Assembly: GCF_026914265.1 (NCBI RefSeq)
Contig: NC_069132.1
Span: 32,668,932-32,732,931 of the forward strand
DNA: 64,000 nt
From: Mya arenaria
Lineage: Eukaryota; Mollusca; Bivalvia; Myida; Myidae
Direction of reading: 5' to 3'
Numbering within the stretch: position 1 is the first letter of the stretch; the number at the start of each line of letters is the position of its first letter. Shown here in pieces: positions 1 through 13,932 of the stretch. Below the pieces are notes generated by a model. It was given only the letters and a program-made list of their open reading frames with translations, made no database searches and was not told the origin of the DNA. Position numbers and translations under genes: made by a program.

Positions 1-3000
1 GACAATATGTTGAGGCATGTACATTGTTGTCTGATCACTCTGGCAGAATATTCTTTGGAATTATGCCCCTTGGTTTGTTAATTGGAAAATAAATGAGTGT
101 TTGCACTTACGCATACGCTTGTCATAATTGCTGCATTTTTAAATTTTTGAACAACAAGAATGACCTTTATTTGGTATAACAGTGATTTTACCAAGAAAAA
201 AGTGTGAGATTACATTGTGAGAGATCGGAATGTTATTAAGTAATACTATTATTTCAACAGAATAGTTATTAACACATCAACCTTAATATTAATTAAAAAG
301 GCAGGATCACTCATACGCACAGGGTACAGAAGGTAGAACATTCAGCTTTCTATATGCTTATCAAATAGTGCTCACCATGAGCCAATTTCTGACCACTGTG
401 CGCAAGAGTGGGATGTTTTCTTGATGCAAATTAGATAATTATATGCTGAGTATTTTTTGTCATTTCGAACATCATTTTCCAATTATCATCACAAAAATCT
501 CTCAATTGCTCCAAGCTTTTGCACATTCAGTACACAGTTAATTAAACAAAAAATATGATGAACTACTTGCAAACTTGCAATTATATTGGTCTAACTTTGA
601 TGAAGATAAGAGAAACATCAAGTTATATGAAAAACAGCTCAAAATGTAGAACAACACTTGAAGATGTGATGTTATAAGTTTTACACGGGGAGATGCAATT
701 ATACAAATATTGGTTAGTCAGCAAAGGGTGGTACCTAGTTCATGTAATTGGTATGACGATGTTGTGACTTTCAATAAGGCAAAAGTACCATGAGATGATT
801 AAACCCTCCTCTATTTAATGGTCATATCTATTACTGACCAATTAATTAAGCGTTGCATTTATTGATAATGTAATTGTCCTTAAATGCATGTCATCAGGAG
901 TTCAAGGATGATTTTCGATCTAATGTCTTCTTTGTGACATATAACAGGTAACATCATGCATACTAATTATGCAGTATTTGTTAATTATAATGAATTCCCG
1001 AGATTTCTCATTTCTTACATTAGACCTTACAAAAACACCTCTGATTATGGTCCCTCGACCTTACCTACGAAATAGGTGCCAACCCTACCGTTTTTAAAGT
1101 CCAGTGGTTAAAAAAAAATGTTATTGTATTTTAACATTTAGTTTGAAAAGCTTCTACTGATAATTACTGATATACTGATATAACATTAATGCCATCACCC
1201 AATTATGGCAATAAAGTTCTTACATAAACCATAATAAAATACAGCCTTCCTACTTGTTTTTTTGGACAAGATGTAACCCCTAACCACACATTTTTTGAGG
1301 CCTAACTGTAGCAATAATGAACATTACTCATAAAAATGAAATAATAAAATCAGATGTAGACATGGGTATGGCATTAATCAACAGGTGAGCTGTATTTCAA
1401 GACCTGTCTACCAGTATCTAGCAAATAAAATGTATTTTCTGGAGTTGGCAGCTTTGTATTGCTTTTCTCATTATAAGTGCTGAAAAAAAATAGAGCCATT
1501 ATTCTCGCTGATTTCTAGAGGAGTTATTTTCCCATCACAGTTTTGTGATCATCCTCTGTTTCAGCCGTGCTATGTATGGCGTGATGCCAAGAAAACTGAG
1601 AATAAACCAAATGAGGGTTATGTAGGCCCATCTTTTATTTATAATATATATCTTCCCTGATGCCTGTATGATACTTATCAAGTTTTGTTCACTCTGTGAT
1701 AACAGTGAAAGTTATACTGTACCTTCATTAAGTAGGTCAGGGACTATACATACTTGGCCTAGTTATGTTATGTAATTCACCATGAAAACATATGTGTTTT
1801 TTCCTCAATGTTAGTGTATCATGTATCCTTTACCCCAAACATATTTTGTCAAAGCCCTGTAGTTCTCATCAGGCAGTGGTTGGTTGTATGGTTAACCTTA
1901 TTATCTGTAAGCTAACTCTACATCCTTTTTCCAGTATACATGTAATATGCTGATGCATTATCATGATATGAATAAATACTGTTTAACCCAATCTTCTTTA
2001 TTGTCAAAACTTGGTAGCAAGTTCCATCACTCTGGCTAATATAGTTGCCCCTTGCCCTTAATCAAGATGGCTGTTGGTATACTCATGTAGTGTTAATAGG
2101 TTTTTGTGGGTCGTGTGTTGGAATAGATTGACTAAGATTTGAGTATTACGATACTTGGCTACAAGACAAAACATGTTAATGGCAATTTGAGGATGTATTG
2201 GCAATCTAAGAGATACAACATGCATATTTGTTGTACAATTGATGACATAGATTACATATCAGGGGCGGGTATAGGTTTTGGTAACAGGAGGAAACGAAAA
2301 TCCACAAAAAGTGGATTAAGGTGTAGATTTTGCTACTTTTAGTCTGAAATGCTGTGCACATGATGTGCATACATGAATATTAATAATGCATTAGACATAA
2401 GTATTATATTGCTCAATTGTGATGTTGCTCTACATGGGAATGCAAACTACGTCGTAAAATACGTTTTTTCCCCACTCTTTTAAAGGCAGATTGTAAATAA
2501 TTTAACGCAGTAATAAAAGGAAGGCAGAGTGTTGCAAGTGATAAATGTTTGCTTTCATACTGTGCTTCTTCATGCTTGATGATTCCGGATGAATTTATCT
2601 GTATGAAATATACATAATCTCATTTAAATTTATTACGATGACAGGAAAGAACGTTTTGAAAAACACTTCGAAGCCTGCTGCGAGATGCAATTAAATCTTG
2701 ATGTTTTTATTCAATCCCAACATGTGGGTGTTCGGAAGTTATCTCAATATCATATTCGTCTTGCTTAAGTTTGACTTAAATCCTTATATGGGAAACTTTA
2801 AGATTATGATAAGGTCGTTAATAACTTGTTTACTATATTTGACTGACTCACATTTTAAATATTTGTTATTGTATAATAACAGTAACTTATCATTAATCTT
2901 GTTATACAGATGTGTTAATGCGTAAAATTGCAGTCATAAACAAAATATAACGTTTTAAAGAGAGCCCACCACAGCCTCGCTTTAGATGAGGCTTTTTGTC

Positions 3001-4708
3001 CCAACCTTTGATTTATTTTACTTGAAAGAGGTTAATATTGCCTTAATTCAGCTGAGTAGTAGATGTCAGAAGTTACTTGTGCTATAATCGAACAAGCAGT
3101 TTTTGTTTTCCTTATTTTACTGTTGGCAATAATTATACAGGATATCTTCTGATCTTCAACATCAACATAGAAAGGCTTATGTCATTTTTTAACATATCCA
3201 GAGTTATCCCCCACCTCCTTTCAGCTTGTTTGTTTTTCGTAGGAAAAGGGTCAAGTCTTGGTGGTGGTGTTTTTAGTGTTGAACCAAAACTAATATATTG
3301 GCAGTTACTTGAAAACATTCACATGGAACTTAAAACTTGTGTTGACTTTGATGTTGACTGTCATGAGACTTTAATGATGGGTAGCCATTCCCATTACTCT
3401 GGAGCAAATACTTGTTGAGTTATGCCCCTTGTACTTCTGAGAAATATGGACAAGCTAAAGCATCCATTGGTTGGACAGGCTGTCTGTTGCAAAAGTTTGT
3501 GGAGAAAACCTCTTCCACAGTAATAAAAAAATTGTTCTGAAACCTGAGGTACACATGCAGTTCTCTCGTGATTTGCAAAAAAAATGTTATTGTTCTCTCG
3601 TGATTTGCAAAAAAATGTTATTTGAAAAATGAGAAAAAAAGTGAGTAACCCAGTAATCTGATGATTTTCTGATATTTCATGAATGTTTGTCTGTTTTGAA
3701 ATATTAAATTTGCAGGCATTACAAGTAATTTTATATCTGCGGCCCAGTAGGAGATTATGGGAGTCATTTTTCCTCGGTTTTTATGATCATATTGTATTGA
3801 TTTCATTTTCCAACCTCATATAACTTGTCATACCCTTCATCTGTGATTTATGAACTGTGTAAACTGATGAAAAGTTGCACAATTTCAAAATATACTGATA
3901 AAATTCATTGCATTTATTATTTTTGTTCTGTTATTAGGGAGGCACTTCGATGATTAAAAAAATAACATTTTTTCATGTGACAGTACTCAGTAGTAATTTG
4001 TATCAAATGAAGTTGTGGTCATAATGATTTTGATATTTAATGGATATTAAGTATTTATAGAATGTCTGAGTACTAATTTGTTTGCATTTCAAAAAACAGG
4101 TGTCATTAATATCTATTTTTTGAATATCATAGACCTCCGGCAGTCAGTTAATGTGCTTTTTATGATCAGTATGCTGCAGTATTTGGATGAGTGTCAGATT
4201 CACTTTTTATGTAGAAAACTGCTATATGAAATCACACACCAATCTTTAGATGTCTACTGATATTCTCAATTCTGAAATATTTGAAATGCATGCCAACATC
4301 TGACAGATTGGATTGCAGTGACTTTCTCTAAAGCTAAGGGGCTTAAATTTTAAGATGACTTGTTGAAAAAAATGTATTGATTGTCTCCCTTAGGAGCACT
4401 GAAAATCAACTTAAACCTCAAAGATTTTTTATTAAACACTGAGAGGTGAAGACTATATTACATACATTTGGTTTCTTTGCACAGAAAACTTGTTTTATGG
4501 ATCCAATAAGAGAGGCCTCTATGAAGTGCATCATGAGGGAATCAAGTCTCAATTAGTGTGGGACACCTGTTCCACTAGACCAACTCACACCCACATCTAG
4601 TTCATTTCTAACATAACCCACCTAATTACGCATGAATATATTCCCAGAATCGTATGATGAGTATTATCCCAGGCTTGTATGATAAAAGATTGCATTGATA
4701 TATTTCAG
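1..4708. other. No recognised exon; probable kindlin intron or upstream DNA
   Basis: I see no coding-like stretch here on either strand. The open frames are short, AT-rich and resemble no family I know. The kindlin exons that begin at 4709 start in the middle of the protein, so the missing 5' exons must lie further left and this stretch is most simply a large intron (inference). A small direct duplication around 3,558-3,620 repeats a GTTCTCTCGTGATTTGC motif followed by an A-run. Confidence 0.5.
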
Positions 4709-7700
4709 TATGATGTAGTGCGTATCAACCAGATCTATGAGCAGGCCAAGTGGTCCATCATCTCCGAGGAGCTTGACTGTACGGAGGAGGAGGCCATGAT
4801 GTTTGGGGCACTACAGGTACAGAACAGTTTACTTAATGTACACAAAATGTGGCCCATAAGGTGCCATGATATCTATGATCACGTCGTACAATTGCTTATT
4901 TGAATTGATAATAGTATCATGTATACCAGTAACTTAAACTTGAGAGATAATTTTTTTGACCTTCTGATAGTTTGTATTTCATTTTGTTGTACCCTCTTTG
5001 GTAAGATGGCCCCACTGAACATAAGGTACATGAACATACAAAATGAAATCAATATATAGAAAATAACCATAACACATGTGTTCCCAAGATGATGTGTTCA
5101 TCAGAATATGATTGCATCAAATTTTCATTGAGGAAATGACAGCAGGAGTGTAAATGTCAGTTTTATTTCGGGATAAAATCAGTGATGCCCTGGAAACTGC
5201 TTGCATGCACTTGTTTTCGTTAGTTTTAAGGTATGTGTAAGATATGTACATAACATGATTATACATATATTCTTTAGGTCCAAATCCAGCTGCAGTCAGG
5301 CGGAGTAGGAGGGTCAGATGTGATTGATGGAAGTCGGGATGAGGGGCGTGATGACATTGATGCCGCCCTCAGTAACCTGCAGGAGTCCCTAGAGGGCAGC
5401 TCCCTGGCCTCACCTGGTGATATCACCAAGGTCCCTGAGCTGGCTGACTATGTCAAGTTCTTGAAGTAAGGACTATACTTGCTACTGTTGTATTTGTTGC
5501 TGTAAAACACTTTGAAGTTTAGTCACTGTGCATAATGCCAACTATGTCAAGTTCTTAATGTAAGGATGTTGTGATATTTTATTAAATACCCTTTGATGTT
5601 TAGTTGATGTGCATAATGATGACTATGTCAAGTTCTTGAAGTGTACACAAGATTCTAGTCTCTCTGTCTAAAACATTGATCAGCATTATATTGATGAATT
5701 ATTATTGAGTACATCGTATGCCATGCGTAATTATATATATAAAAAATGCTTTCATATAAACCAAATAAATCATAAACCAATAAACATATAAAAATCAGGT
5801 GGTATGTCTTTGAGGAATCCATTGTATTTGACATGTTTACCCTGCAAAGTGCTGAAACAGAAATACGTCAGTTGTAGCAAGAAATAAGGACAATCTCATG
5901 GATAAGCTGCATTTCTCCATTCTCTGATTTTTACATTTGAGGCCCTATGAGCTGTTTTATTTCCCTTAAACTAACTTTAGGCAAATAATTTTGTGTTGTA
6001 GATTTCACTTTATAATTGAGTAGTTAACCCACATAAATTGAATCAAAATTTCATGTACAAAATAATGAATAACGCTTGAAAATTTCAGACCTAAGAAGTT
6101 CACATTGAAAAGCTACAAGCGGTACTGGTGCACGTTTCGGGACACCAATGTGGCTTTCTACAGATCACAAGAAGATGCAAATGGGACACCCATCAACAGG
6201 ATCAACTTCAAAGGTAAAGGAAATCAAAGGGTGCATGATTATGTGAACTGGTAGTTTTCATTCTTTACATTGGTTAGAAACTTAGAATCAAAAGATAGCA
6301 TACTGGTATACAGTAAGATAGAAATTGACATGCTGATATAAATACTAGCATCTAGTTACCAATAATAATGAGAGATGTACTAGTCACATGATAACCCAGG
6401 ACGAAACAATGAACTTGGGTTCAGTATATTCTTATGTTAAACAAAGTATGTATTTCTCGAGGGCTGTCATAATCCGATTTTAGCGTTATATCTAGAATGA
6501 TAGAGGTCATGATGAGACCTTTATATGTATAAGTTTCTTCTCAGGGGCGATGATTATGAACAGTCTCATATCTGAGTTCATACTGTAGTGGCAAAACTGC
6601 AAATCTTCATTTAATAACTGTAAATTTCTTTCTAGAAAAACACAACACAAACTGTATACTTGAAACAAATTTTTTTTTTAATTGTCATATAATAAAAGTA
6701 TTCTTCTGGGTCTGAGTTTAGACTAAGACTGAAGATTGTTCGTAATCATGGTGCCAGGTCACAGACTTGAGAGTGATTTAATGATCTATCATCTTTCATC
6801 ATAATTAAACAAACATAGGTTAGTTTTAAACTAAATGATAGTGCATACCGGCTTGCATCCTCATAATGGACATGAGGGGCCATAATCCATAACCAACTTA
6901 GACCTAATTTAGTGGAATCAGAGTGATTTGATTGGACTGTAAGAATCCGGAAATTGGATTGGCATGATTATCTATGCTGAGTAATGAACCAAACTGTGAT
7001 GAATATTTGCAGGATGTGAGGCCCATCCAGATGTTAACCTGCATCACGGGAAATACGGCATCAAGCTGTATATCCCTGCTTCTGAGGGCATGGAGGAGAT
7101 TTGGCTCAGATTTGACGATGTAGGTTCCTCATGTGTTTGATGGCTTGTTTAGGGGTATTTGTAATTTATTGTGGAAAATATCAAAGTAATGTCACCACCT
7201 ATGATTTATGTTTGAAGCCATTGTAAAAACATTTCAATATACTGGTACCTGATTCGGGAAGATAAGATGTCTGGCAAAGCCTTGGTAAATTCTTGTGACA
7301 TTCTATTTATATTATGAACACTATTTTAAAGATTTATAGCGCTAAACGACTTAATTTCTTAATGATGTCATGTCAAGTATTATTACACTAGTGATATACA
7401 AAAAATATATAATTTCATGGTGCCATTAGTGCGATAACATGATAAAAATAGGAAACCTTCATGTAAATCTAACATAAATAATAAAAAAAAATGATAATGA
7501 AGGAAGTCACAAACTCAAATCAATCTACAACATGTTAATCTCATTCTCTAGGAAGAGCAGTATTGTAAATGGATGGCTGCTTGCAAGCTTGTGTCAAAAG
7601 GAAAGACAATGGCCGATGCCTCGTTCGACTCCGAGGTGCAGTCACTGCAGAAACTGCTGAGTATGCAGAAAACTACGAGCAGTCCAGAGAAGAAAATAGA

Positions 7701-9195
7701 CACACCAAACCAGCTGGATATTAACTCGGAGGACTTTGTGTCACCCAGGCACTTCAAGAAAGTTAAATCAAAACAGGTGGGTGTAATGCTTATGAATCTG
7801 AATGTTCATTCCCAAGCCTTTCTACAGAGAGTAAAAACCAACATCTGTTTTGCATGAGGATGAAATGTCATGATGTAGTAATATGTCATTATTTGCTATC
7901 TGATCAGATAAAATTCTTTCCCAAAATGCTAACAGGCCATACACAGACACTATTCATTGTATGTTTAGGTTATTATTTTTTTCGTCTGTTATTGTCATAG
8001 CCTTGGCTTCGTTAAATTGACATCATTGTCAGCGTGCAAAAATTTAACCTTTTCCATAACTGATAAACAAGATATTTGAAACAAACTTAGTAAACAATTT
8101 GCCAGAGATAATACAAATATGTTAAGCGAGGCCCATAAATCTGGCTATAATAATTGTTGAATTATCCCCTTTTTTACTGAAAAAAACAACAAAAGGCAAG
8201 TGTTGGCATTTCTGAAGGAGCTCTTTATTATAGTAGTACATCTATTATGTACTCATCAATATGTTTTCTTTAGATTGTCCATCGCATAATGGAGGCCCAC
8301 ACAAATGTGCGTGACATGGGGTTGGTGGATGCAAAACTGGCTTATATCCGCGCATGGCAGGCTCTCCCAGAGTTTGGCGTCTCCTATTTCATTATTAAGA
8401 TGAACGGCAGTAAGAAAGAGGTATGTTTGCGTATCAATTACTGAAGATAGAACTAAAGATATATATGGCATGTAAAAGCTAGTAATTGGTTGCCTTTATG
8501 TTCAATTTTTTTCTGGTTGGTTACTATGTGTTCAATCTAAATCTAAAGAAGCCTGACACCAAAATAACATAATTATAAATGCATTCTATGAGTATTTAAT
8601 TGAATTGATAAAAGTTATCCTCCCATGTCATAATTAATTCCAGGTCTATAGCTGACAAAGAATAACAGTTTACTTAAGGGTTGTTCAGGAATGCTTATGG
8701 AAAATAAGTGTGATTGACACAAACTTTCTTGTTTGCAATGTTTGGTACACTCATAGTAATATTTTACACACGTAAAGTATTTTGTTATCTGGACATAGTA
8801 ATATTTTTCACGTGTAAGAAAAGATTTTGTTATCTTGACATAGTAATACATTTCACATGTAGAAAAATATCTGGATATCTTGACTATTGTTAATGTGTTT
8901 TCAGGAACTCATTGGAATTCATCCTAACAAAGTGATCCGAATGGACCTTAACAGTGGGGATTCGCTGAAGACCTGGAGATATGATGGCCTGCGTTCATGG
9001 CGTGTGAACTGGGAAGTGCGCGAAGTAATCCTCGACTTTGAGGAGGGCAAAGTACAGTTTTCATCTCTGAGTGCTGATTGTAAAACAGTGCATGAATTCA
9101 TCGGGGGTTACATTTTCTTGTCAATGAGGTCGCAAGATAAGAATCAGTCACTGGACGTCGAATTGTTTCATAAGCTTACCGGTGGACGATTGTAG
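4709..9195 (+). CDS. FERMT2: Kindlin (fermitin) C-terminal part: F2, PH and F3 regions; 5' end outside window
   Basis: Seven exons join in phase: 4709-4816, 5278-5465, 6089-6213, 7013-7119, 7552-7776, 8274-8420 and 8905-9195 (TAG), giving 396 residues. Kindlins are FERM proteins that bind integrin beta tails at focal adhesions and co-activate integrins with talin. The first exon reads [14 protein letters not shown] and DCTEEE, a kindlin F2 signature. Next comes an acidic linker, then a PH domain ([13 protein letters not shown] to [13 protein letters not shown]) inserted in F2, then F3 ending [20 protein letters not shown], nearly as in vertebrate kindlin-2. At the position I recall as the vertebrate Gln-Trp integrin-contact pair, the sequence reads RSW, so Trp is kept and Gln is Ser. 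Vertebrate kindlins are about 680 residues, so roughly 280 N-terminal residues (F0, F1, start of F2) lie outside. Molluscs probably have one kindlin; the symbol names the closest vertebrate type. Confidence 0.95.
5446..5642 (+). repeat. Triplicated exon end with splice donor in kindlin
   Basis: The exon that ends at 5465 finishes with GACTATGTCAAGTTCTTGAA followed by GTAAGG. Near-identical copies lie in the following intron at 5541-5565 (ends in a GTAAGG donor-like motif) and 5621-5642 (followed by GTGTAC). The spacing is about 94 and 81 bp, so this is a short diverged tandem array that starts inside the coding exon and carries its 5' splice site. Confidence 0.85.
8745..8890 (+). repeat. Short tandem repeat just upstream of the last kindlin exon
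   Basis: Three imperfect units of about 55-60 bp share CATAGTAATA, a TTTCACACGT-like core and TTGTTATCTTGAC. They end only about 15 bp before the acceptor at 8904. No function is evident. Confidence 0.6.
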
Positions 9196-12070
9196 GATTG
9201 TAAAAATATTTAGAACATCGTTATGAGGGAAAGAGAATTAACTGTGCCTGACTTTGCTTATGTGGTGATACGCACTTGACAAACACAATGCCTCATTAAG
9301 GGTTCCAACTTCCGTGTGTGCAAGTCAGTAAAGGGAGGAGTCAAGGAAAAATGGCATTTATTTGTTGTTGTCCTGAATATAGTGCTTATACATTTATTAT
9401 GTTTATCACATTTAACAGTTTACCTCTGAACCGTAACTTTCTGTATATAACTATATAATTACTTCGGAAAACAGTTGGATATAACCTTAAATACTGATTG
9501 TAAATTTTGAGATTATGAGATTTATTAACCGTATTGAAAGCAGATGGATTTAATTGAATAACTGCTTGGATACATATTGTTCAAATTGTTTGATAAATAT
9601 TGTTCATTTGACAAAGGTGCTTTTATAACACGAGAAAGCTTGTTTAGTGAGTAGTAATACAAAATGGTGGATTGTTTCAGTGTGGCAGTTTTTAGTCAGT
9701 TTTGACTGCATTCAGTTAGCTCTGAAGATGTTGTGGAAGTCAAGTTGATAGACAAAGGACTTTATGTGTTTAGCTTTTCTGTTTTGTGAAGAAAACAGGT
9801 TGAGGTCTTGTGTCACAGCCAAGGGTTTTTAATGTTTCATCATCTTGGGTATTATCGTCGTGAGAATTTAAATATTCACATAAAACTGTGTACACAGGTC
9901 TACAATGGCTGTTGCACGTATGAAACAAGGCCCATAACTCCTAATAATTTAAAATTATTGCGTTATGCCTCTTATTAAACTCAGAGAAAAAATAGACCCG
10001 CATTGACATATACTTGCAAAGATCTTGTGTTTTCTAGTATTTCTACACTCATAAGTCACTATACAGTTTTATTGTAGTTTTACATATAAGTGTTACACAA
10101 TCATACAATACTATACATTTCTGTAATACGGTCTTACTGTTGATATAATTGGCTTTGTTTTTAGTCTTGTATTTGGCATGTATACATTTGTATATTTGAT
10201 AGAATATGGTTTTTCGATTAGTGTGTAAAGAAAACATGAACATGTTTCTTCATTTTATATTTTAACCAAGTATTTAATTGGTTACATGTTTCATAAACTT
10301 CGAGTGATATTATATATTGAACTGATGAGAAAAACACGTCATACATGTATACATGTAATATACTTGCATTGTGCGTAAAATAATGTCTTTCATTGACATT
10401 TGGAGATAAATTAATGAAAAGCAAACAGCCTTTAAATGAGGGAGGCAAATTTCACTCCTCGGCTCTTGTTTAATTTTGGCGTTTGGAAATTGGATATTTT
10501 AATATCTTAAACTGTTATTCCATGAAAACACTTGGTCCTGTCTTACCTTGGTGATAGTGGTGTAAATGTTGTCATGCAAAATGGGTACTTAGGCCATTAC
10601 TCCGGAAATATCACAGGATATTTGCTTAATGTGTATTTGTTCAAAGATTGATACACTTGTTTCATCTGACATTTATCCAGGTTCAACAAGTCAGGTCACT
10701 CGGAATCAACGGATTTTTGGAGTTATGTCCCATGAGCATTTTAGAAAATGCTTTCTCAGCAAGTAGGCAGATATGTGTTGGTTTCCAAGTGGTTTTTGTT
10801 GATATTAGGATGTAATGATTTGTTACATGCAAATGTTTTTGTGAATGTAAAAGTCTTGACGAAACAGTGCTACAGGGTTAGGATGTTAAGATAAGAATAT
10901 TGAACAAATCTAGGCAAGGGGAACAACTGGTTATACGTTCGGTTTATGATAGTGTTCGTCTTAATGTGTTTATCAATCTAAATGTTGTCAGGCCTGGCAC
11001 AGGGCTTCAGAGGTACCACTTCGATTTGATATAATGCACACCAACAGACATTAACCGGCTTAGTGTTTAAAATTATATTATGTCTACTGGTCCAGATTGT
11101 TTAAATTAATAAAACCAACCAATGTTCCTTGTCAAAATGAACACTAAAATATATCTGAAGGTATTTCTGTTGCTTCAAGTCTGCAGGGGCTGTATTCAAT
11201 AACCAATAAGATCATACTTAAGAGTAGAAGCTAAGTGTTTTGATTGGACTGTAAAAATCAATGGCCAGTCAACTGAATGAACTCACTGAGGCATATCTTA
11301 AGGATAAGAATAATATTGGATACTGCCCCTGGTATTATCACGGCAAAGTAGAAGAGCAGTCTGATTTAAAAAAGGGAAGAGAATGAGTACTTGACAAGAG
11401 CCAAAATATTAAACTTCTTTTTGGGGTTGAAAACATGATAAGTAATATAAACATTATTGTATTTATTCTGTTATCGTTCTTTTCATTTGATTTTTTTAAA
11501 GATATTTTATTAAATACTTCAAGTGAACCATAAATTACAAATGCCATGTGTGATTTCAAAGATGAATTGATGTATAAGATACATCCACTGTTGATTCAGT
11601 ATATGATTTATTTAATTATTGTTATTATTTGTGTGCATGAGTTGTGGCCCTTTTTTCTCAAGTTTTATTCAATTTAAGACAAACAAGAAGTTATAGGATA
11701 AACAAGTTTAAAGTTATGACTGAAAGAAGTTAATGATTTTTTTTTTAGTTCACAAATATCACATGTATTTTATAGAAGACAAATTGCTACTCTGAATTCC
11801 AATTTTATTTTGAAAGTGATTCTATGAACAGGTTCTCCAATTCACAAGGAAAGGACCACAACTTGTGCTCTGTATTTATTGTCAGGTTAATTATAAGTGC
11901 CTATGTATAGTTATATTGTGCCTTGTTTTTAAATGTGTTTCATTATTTACTGTTTAAAACCGTAATAAGTGTTCCCAACCTGTTGTTGTTATAGGTAGAC
12001 AAATTTTCTAGGAGACGATTCAAATTTGTCATTTTTTTTATCAGTTTAGGTCGTTGTACTTTTTTTCTTT
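9196..12070 (+). other. Kindlin 3' region, AT-rich, no further gene seen
   Basis: This follows the kindlin stop codon and holds no convincing coding sequence on either strand. Part of it should be 3' UTR. Several AATAAA-like motifs occur between 9.5 and 12.9 kb, but I cannot choose the cleavage site from sequence alone. Confidence 0.45.
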
Positions 12071-12420
12071 AAAGCTGCACTCTCACAAATTGACCGTTTT
12101 GACTTTTATTTTATTTTTAGTCTCTGAATCAGCTGATTTGGGCAGCAATGTCTTCAATTCAGTCATATAAGATCATTCATAATAGAACAGATCTTAATTG
12201 TTTGGAAAACTGCCAAAAAATCTTTTTTCTTAAAGCGTTAGTAATGCTTTTCGCTATAAAACACCAATTTTGGAATGTAAATATGATCTTTTGTCAGAAG
12301 TCTTATATCTTTTGTCAGCAGTCTTATACCACTGGTGTGCAGACATTTATGCACAAAATTGGCTCATTTAAAGACAAAAAATAAGTTGTCAAAACGGTCA
12401 ATCTGTGAGAGTGCAGCTTT
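12071..12420. mobile_element. MITE with AAAGCTGCACTCTCACA inverted termini, copy 1
   Basis: The left end reads AAAGCTGCACTCTCACAAA then TTGACCGTTTTGAC. The right end at 12388-12420 is its reverse complement with one mismatch. The 350-bp interior has no transposase-like frame. A second copy of the same family lies at 35769-36099 inside PSMA3, which confirms it as a dispersed element. TTAA/TA-like bases flank it, but the target duplication is not clear. Confidence 0.85.
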
Positions 12421-13932
12421 TAATTCTTTACTTTGTTCTAGAATACTAGTTTAATTAACATTTTATAAATCATCAGAAATGTTATTCATAGATGAGGAAT
12501 TTTTGTAAGTTTCATCAGAAAAATACGTTACATACCTGTAATATTACCATGAGAATGTATTTGTGCATTATAATGCCAGTTACAAAACCATTGACTTTTA
12601 TTTGCAATCAATTATTGACAGTATACCTGCATGTATATAAACGCTTTGTTGTCCACCAATGTTGCCATGAATTATATAATTCTGCTGAATACTGGTATCT
12701 TCCTGTAAAATGCTGCAGTAATTTCGCTATCAATTCTTTATTCTGTGCAACTCATTTTACCATTATACTGTATTTATAGATCTCATACTGTTATCATGTA
12801 ACAAGTACTATTGCAAAATAAACTACAAATATTCAGATGGGTTTTTTATGTGATATTGGGGGATGAATATAACTTGTCCTTGGTGATGTGATGATACTTT
12901 ATAATTGATTTGCTCTTTTACAAACATTGATATAATACAAATTGAATTACTCTCAACGTCACCAACTTCCTTAACTTCATGAGCAAAAGATACCTTCTAT
13001 TTGTTCTACAAACAATGGTATAATACATATTGAATTACTCTGAAAGACACCAACTTACTTAATTACTTGAGCAAAAGTACTCAGTGAGGTTAAGACCTTC
13101 ATTTGTGGACATATTGGTTTGTGAACACTGGAGCCAAATTTTCTACCTAACCTATGATACTTAAGACGGATTTTCTCTTGGTTGATTATGAGTTATGAGA
13201 TCAACAAGTACTGTAGGTCACGTGGTCGCAGGTTTGGAAAAGCTCAATAACACATTAAAACTTAAATTTTCTAGCAAATACTGCAATTCTCATTAAAACT
13301 TGGTCAGGATGTTTGTCTCTTTAAATTCAACATTGAAGGTCAAGTTCGATCATGGATCACCACATGTCAGAATGTTTGTTAGAAGTCCAGGTAATACTTG
13401 GTATTTTCTACTGTCTGTTCCAGAAAAAATTACAATATCAGAAACTGGGGTGAACGTGAGCAATATGGGGTCTTCATTGACCTCTTGTTTACGCAATTTT
13501 ACGATGACGAACAAGCTGATTATCAAGTACCTAGTTTGGTTTAATGTAAGGACATCAAGACCATACTTATCGTCACCGGAATAGGACTTCAAAACACATC
13601 TTCTACAGAACAACACATTTAATTGAACACTATAAATCAACATATTAATGCAATAATTCGCCCGCCATGTTAATAATTAAGTCATGATGCGCAGAGACCT
13701 TGAAACCACGGTGGTTTAATTAAACCTGCCGGATTTCGGAAGGACATTTCTTATCAGTTGTTAAATGGCGATGTACAGACGAACACAAAAAATTAAAGGT
13801 CTGCACAAATGTTGAAGCTGAATTGCATGCACTAATCATACGTGAGTGCATAGCTTCCACGTAAAACATTTCATGCACACTTGGTCGTGCAAGGCAAACA
13901 TAAATGTAAATCTATCTCTCCCACACGCGTTT
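12421..13932. other. Intergenic, no gene seen; degenerate duplication at 12.91-13.08 kb
   Basis: A direct duplication of about 100 bp (12,915-12,990 and 13,010-13,080) shares ATAATACA, ATTGAATTACTCT and CACCAACTT. Open frames on both strands at 13,300-13,640 overlap one another, lack a recognisable domain and look like chance frames. Confidence 0.4.

Noticed and set aside
13300-13643. Overlapping open frames of 94 and 97 codons on opposite strands
   Set aside because: Neither has a recognisable motif, splice context or codon pattern.
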